A DNA stretch of 8,597 nt from JANPLD01 sp031426355 (GTDB lineage Bacteria > Pseudomonadota > Alphaproteobacteria > Rickettsiales > UBA8987), in contig JANPLD010000120.1 of NCBI GenBank assembly GCA_031426355.1, positions 1-8,597 of the forward strand, given 5' to 3'. The notes beneath the pieces are model-generated. The model did no database searches. It was not told the DNA's origin and worked only from the letters and a program-made list of their open reading frames with translations. Shown here piece after piece: positions 6,202-8,597 of this stretch. A program made the position numbers and the translations under genes. Within the stretch, counting starts at the first letter, position 1. Each line of letters starts with the position of its first letter.

Positions 6202-6987
6202 TCATTCTAAAACATCAACATCTTTAAAAGTAAGCAATGTCAGAGCTTGATTCTCGGTAGTTCTTATTGACTCTTCATACAAATCACAGTCTTCAGCTCC
6301 TCTGAAATCAAACCAAGCATCTGCTCCTATAATAGTTCTATTACCTTTTTCTTTATTACCATAAACAATTTCAAAAGTATCTGATTCAGAATCTAAATCA
6401 GCTTTAGGAAAAAACTTATTAGGTATTACATCATCATTTCTTACAAACCATTGACGGCCATTTTTGTTATGGCAAATTAATAAACAAGGAAAAGAGCTAT
6501 ATTGTATAAATCTAATAGCCGTAGCTAACTGACTGCATTTAAACGCATCTGCTAATTTCTTAATATTTTCGAAAGTTGGTTTGTCGAGACTATTTGATAA
6601 GGGTTTGAATATATATCTAGGTAATAATAAATCTGCTGAGTATCTATCTGCTACTTTTTCTGGATCAAGTTTTGCATCGGCTAACTTAGGACTTATAGGA
6701 GAGCTTCCTATATCTTCCTTCCTACAGACAAATGCCTTGCCTTTATGATGATGCCAATGTCCTAATTCATGCCCTAAAGAAAATCGTTTTCTGGCAGGAT
6801 AATTATCTGATTTTATTGTGATTATTGCCTTATCACCTTTGCCAATAATTCTTGCTTCACAGCCTTCAAGATTATCATATTTAACTAATGCCCCGCAATG
6901 CATGGAGATTGCTTCCAAGTCAATCTCTTCTGGTTTAGTTATACCAAGTGAGACTAACAGCTTTTCTGCTGGTCTCAAATCCTTCAT
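6202..6987 (-). CDS. ImmA/IrrE-family zinc metallopeptidase
   Basis: A 261-residue protein. The zinc-peptidase motif HELGH is at 73-77 inside RFSLGHELGHWHHH, and the third ligand is expected at Glu110 in EKVADRYSADLLLP, the ImmA/IrrE counterpart of ExxANxFAxxLLMP. Residues 1-60 carry a family-typical lead-in (RPAEKLLVSLGI, CGALVKY, GCEARIIG). The remaining about 120 residues form a C-terminal extension with SFPCLLICH, RQWFVRNDDV and a YEESIRT..LTLLTF end. ImmA-type enzymes cut a partner repressor or regulator, such as ImmR or DdrO, to switch on genes of mobile elements or stress responses. Here the likely partner is one of the two co-transcribed upstream proteins. Its ATG overlaps the preceding TGA as ATGA, and it lacks a strong ribosome binding site, so translation is probably coupled. 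All metal ligands appear intact. Confidence 0.9.
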   Translation of the reverse strand: MKDLRPAEKLLVSLGITKPEEIDLEAISMHCGALVKYDNLEGCEARIIGKGDKAIITIKSDNYPARKRFSLGHELGHWHHHKGKAFVCRKEDIGSSPISPKLADAKLDPEKVADRYSADLLLPRYIFKPLSNSLDKPTFENIKKLADAFKCSQLATAIRFIQYSSFPCLLICHNKNGRQWFVRNDDVIPNKFFPKADLDSESDTFEIVYGNKEKGNRTIIGADAWFDFRGAEDCDLYEESIRTTENQALTLLTFKDVDVLE

Positions 6988-7406
6988 AATAAATTCCCGT
7001 CTTTATCTAAAACTCCTAGTTCTATAAGATCATCTATCATTGAATCTACATCTTTTTCTGAAGTGGCATTACCTTTCCTGGCTGCTAATGTAAGACCATT
7101 ATCCATTTTATAGGCTTCATCAAGGATTTGTTTTTTTCTTTCAAAGGTAAGTGAAACGACTTTATTTTTGCTTTTATTTGATTCTTCTTCGTATTTTCTT
7201 CTAGCTTCTATTAGTTGATCTTTTTTATACCTGTTAATGCTTTTTTCTATTAACTTTTTCATTTTCTCTACTTCTTTATCAACATTCTTGCCATATTCGG
7301 AAATAGCCTCCTGCATGATTTCTTGGTCAGTAGCATCTAATATATCTTCAACAATCAAATTTGCTATATGATATGGGATCATCTGTGGTTTAAAATTTTT
7401 ATTCAT
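6984..7406 (-). CDS. Uncharacterised coiled-coil-rich protein of the sigma/ImmA operon
   Basis: A 140-residue protein with no signal peptide or membrane segment. The N-terminus (11-45) includes IANLIVEDILDATDQEIMQ. Residues about 41-100 are dense in K and E, with the helical look of a coiled coil. The C-terminus has TLAARKGN (106-113) and DSMIDDLIELGVL (121-133). The TLAAR and DLxxLGxL blocks remind me of small alphaproteobacterial proteins found between a sigma-like gene and an ImmA/IrrE gene, but I cannot name a characterised family. It overlaps both neighbours by ATGA and has AAGGA just upstream of its own ATG. By position it could be the substrate of the metallopeptidase, an anti-sigma-like partner or an antitoxin-like protein; none of these is shown by sequence. 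Confidence 0.75.
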   Translation of the reverse strand: MNKNFKPQMIPYHIANLIVEDILDATDQEIMQEAISEYGKNVDKEVEKMKKLIEKSINRYKKDQLIEARRKYEEESNKSKNKVVSLTFERKKQILDEAYKMDNGLTLAARKGNATSEKDVDSMIDDLIELGVLDKDGNLL

Positions 7407-7978
7407 ACAGATTCCTTCTTCGGGAAAAACTTCTCAGTTTGTCGTTTAATTCTTTTCCTTATAGTTTCGTATGCTGTTTTGTCCCATTTTTCAACCTTCA
7501 TTATCTCTCCTGCTTTATCTCCTGCTTCTCTATGCATAATCATTAATAAGGCTTCATCATCATCTGCAAAAACCTCATCAATAGTTTTTGCTAATTTTTC
7601 TGAAGAATCTATATCGATTAAGCAAGTTTCTGGATTATCCTTGTTACTACCGGGATCTTTAAACCCATCTGCATCAATATATCTAACCTTCTTTTTCTCT
7701 TCTTTATATTTTCTTCTTTCATCACCAGCAATGCTTTCAATTATGCCAGCAACAAACGTAACTAAACTAATATCCTTTGGCCATGTTTCTCTTACACCTG
7801 ATATGGCACGATAAAGTGATTCACTTACCAAATCATCAGCATCAAGCATATGTCCTCCAACATATTGCCATGCAATCTTTTTTATTCTCATAAGTTCATT
7901 AGGTGTTAAAACTCTTAACGCCTCCTGAATCTCATTGGGAGTATAGTACTCCCGAATTTTTGTTTCTAAAGAAGTCAT
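7403..7978 (-). CDS. Sigma-70-family-like protein, first gene of the operon
   Basis: The frame is open back to a TTG at 8050, but I choose ATG at 7978 (191 residues), preceded by AAAGGTAG at good spacing; the upstream extension would also be read through a palindrome. Residues about 28-95 resemble sigma region 2: NELMRIKKIAWQYV, then DADDLVSESLYRAI (46-59, the DLVQE-like helix) and a later helix ending DERRKYKEEKKK. Residues about 128-185 resemble region 4, with a DDDEALLMIMHREAGDKAGEIM helix pair and a basic ETIRKRIKRQTEKFFPKK end. This suggests a small, ECF-like sigma factor or a sigma-derived DNA-binding regulator. It shares a four-base ATGA overlap with the next gene, making a tight three-gene operon. 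Whether it binds RNA polymerase cannot be seen; region 2 is divergent. Confidence 0.75.
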   Translation of the reverse strand: MTSLETKIREYYTPNEIQEALRVLTPNELMRIKKIAWQYVGGHMLDADDLVSESLYRAISGVRETWPKDISLVTFVAGIIESIAGDERRKYKEEKKKVRYIDADGFKDPGSNKDNPETCLIDIDSSEKLAKTIDEVFADDDEALLMIMHREAGDKAGEIMKVEKWDKTAYETIRKRIKRQTEKFFPKKESV

Positions 7979-8014
7979 TACTTCTACCTTTATTGGCTGA
8001 TATATTTCTTTTTC

Positions 8015-8035
8015 CGGACAAAAGTTTTTTGTCCG
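8015..8035. promoter_or_regulatory. Perfect 9-3-9 inverted repeat in the sigma-like gene leader
   Basis: CGGACAAAA (8015-8023), GTT, TTTTGTCCG (8027-8035) is a perfect dyad starting 36 bases upstream of the chosen sigma-like start codon, between it and the likely promoter. In RNA it forms a hairpin in the 5' leader; in DNA it could be an operator. On the plus strand a T-run follows (8036-8042), giving a terminator-like shape, but no plus-strand gene ends there. Autoregulation of the operon or blocking of read-through are both plausible. Confidence 0.6.
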
Positions 8036-8061
8036 TTTTTTTATCCCCAACAGCCTATACT

Positions 8062-8093
8062 TATATAAAAGAGTTTTTTTATTAACATATCAA
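8062..8093 (-). promoter_or_regulatory. Candidate promoter for the sigma/ImmA operon
   Basis: On the minus strand TTGATA (8093-8088) is followed after 18 bases by TTTATA (8069-8064), overlapping TATATAA. This is a plausible but imperfect sigma-70 pair in very AT-rich DNA, about 85 bases upstream of the ATG. The same region could drive the divergent TIR gene (TATACT at 8056-8061 on the plus strand, with no convincing -35). It is proposed from pattern only. Confidence 0.25.
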
Positions 8094-8118
8094 GGAGATA
8101 AACCAAATGCAGACTTGA
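8092..8118 (+). other. Strong ribosome binding site followed by a three-codon ORF
   Basis: AAGGAGAT (8092-8099) stands 7 bases before an ATG at 8107, an excellent initiation signal, but the frame reads only Met-Gln-Thr then TGA (8116-8118). A second ATG at 8125 opens 16 codons and stops at 8173-8175, 10 bases before the TIR start. Either this is a leader ORF affecting translation of the TIR gene, or a former gene start has been destroyed by an indel. Confidence 0.3.
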
Positions 8119-8130
8119 ATCGAAATGAAA

Positions 8131-8161
8131 CAACATGATGTTGGGAGTAAAAATTTTTACT
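8131..8161. promoter_or_regulatory. Two adjacent palindromes upstream of the TIR gene
   Basis: CAACAT-G-ATGTTG (8131-8143) and the gapless 16-bp palindrome AGTAAAAATTTTTACT (8146-8161) lie two bases apart, 24 bases before the TIR-like start codon. Both are perfect. The location suits an operator pair or leader hairpins controlling the TIR gene. Part could be chance in AT-rich DNA, although the first includes G/C positions. Confidence 0.45.
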
Positions 8162-8185
8162 TTAAAAACAATTAATGAGAATAAT

Positions 8186-8597
8186 ATGGGTTATAAGAAC
8201 AAAACATACGTAATTTTTGATGGTGATGAAGATATGTGGGCATACAAGTTCATGCGCGGTTGGAAAGCAAATGATAACATAGAATTTGATTTTCATGATG
8301 CGCACGATATTAATGCTCTCAGAGACGGTTCAAGTGAAGAAACTGTAAAGCGTAAGCTTAGAGAACGTCTTGCACATACAAAACAGGCTATAGTGTTGAT
8401 AGGGCCTTACACGAAAAGTCATCATAAATATGTTCGTTGGGAAATTGAATGCTGTCTTGATATGGGTATTCCCATTGTAGCAGTTAACCTCAATGAAAAT
8501 AAAGGCATGGACGACACTCTATGCCCGCCAATCTTAAAAGGTAAACCTGCTGTTCATGTACCTTTTAAGATGAAGATAATAAAGCATGCTCTTGATG
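8186..8597 (+). CDS. TIR-like protein of the DUF1863/MTH538 (ThsB-like) family, cut by the right edge
   Basis: 137 codons are visible and the frame is still open at the edge. Relatives as I recall them are about 180-200 residues, so the C-terminal part is missing from the window. Conserved blocks are in order: KTYVIFDGDEDMWAYKFMRGW (6-26, the first strand and FDGDxD loop), DFHDAHDIN (35-43), a helix EETVKRKLRERLAHT, the strand AIVLIGPYT (68-76), YVRWEIE (82-88) and GIPIVAVNLN (94-103). This matches standalone TIR-like proteins related to ThsB, the Thoeris sensor that makes an NAD-derived signal on phage infection. Many DUF1863 members have no known role, and a ThsA partner would lie outside the window if present. 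The start has only a weak GAGA site but fits family N-termini. It is transcribed away from the sigma/ImmA operon. Confidence 0.88.
   Translation, partial: MGYKNKTYVIFDGDEDMWAYKFMRGWKANDNIEFDFHDAHDINALRDGSSEETVKRKLRERLAHTKQAIVLIGPYTKSHHKYVRWEIECCLDMGIPIVAVNLNENKGMDDTLCPPILKGKPAVHVPFKMKIIKHALD

Noticed and set aside
8015..8042. Plus-strand intrinsic terminator (hairpin plus T-run)
   Set aside because: No plus-strand gene ends upstream of it; an operator or leader role for the divergent operon is more likely.
7979..8050. Extension of the sigma-like gene to a TTG at 8050
   Set aside because: The added 24 codons run through a perfect inverted repeat and lack a ribosome binding site. The ATG at 7978 has one.

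Overview
The window is AT-rich, tightly packed bacterial DNA. A DUF2924 gene overlapping a large serine recombinase is a pairing I know mainly from Alphaproteobacteria, and the A/T-heavy codon use would suit a host-associated or intracellular lineage. I cannot name a genus, and an AT-rich gammaproteobacterium is not excluded. Two blocks are visible: a chromosomal-looking metabolic cluster (about 479-3582) and an accessory, mobile-element-like region (about 3583 to the right edge).

Left edge, 1-478. A 5'-truncated minus-strand fragment with a DUF6671-type zinc ribbon runs off the left edge. It is followed by a short CCCTG repeat cluster ending in a hairpin and by a comparatively GC-rich non-coding patch.

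Metabolic block, 479-3582. A LysR-type regulator (minus) is divergent from a Rossmann-fold NADPH oxidoreductase of the F420-reductase-like family, an exported SnoaL/NTF2-like protein and a DODA/YgiD-type extradiol dioxygenase (all plus). A perfect 9-6-9 inverted repeat between the regulator and the first enzyme is a good operator candidate. A perfect 42-bp palindrome lies between the last two genes. The set looks like a small LysR-controlled redox or aromatic-compound response cluster; its substrate is unknown.

Accessory block, 3583-8597. On the minus strand, the large serine recombinase and its DUF2924 partner are translationally coupled (TAATG). Next comes a decayed plus-strand 3' end of a P4-type tyrosine integrase, recognisable only by translating through stops and a frameshift. 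Beyond it is a three-gene minus-strand operon joined by two ATGA overlaps: a sigma-70-like protein, an acidic/basic coiled-coil-rich protein and an ImmA/IrrE-type HExxH metallopeptidase. Divergent from this operon, and cut by the right edge, is a TIR-like protein of the DUF1863/MTH538 (ThsB-like) type. The intergenic space between them holds three inverted repeats.

The most interesting unit is the right end: a candidate signalling and defence neighbourhood in which a TIR-like protein shares a palindrome-rich control region with a sigma-like/metallopeptidase operon, next to two kinds of recombinase. No tRNA, rRNA, CRISPR array or complete insertion sequence was seen.
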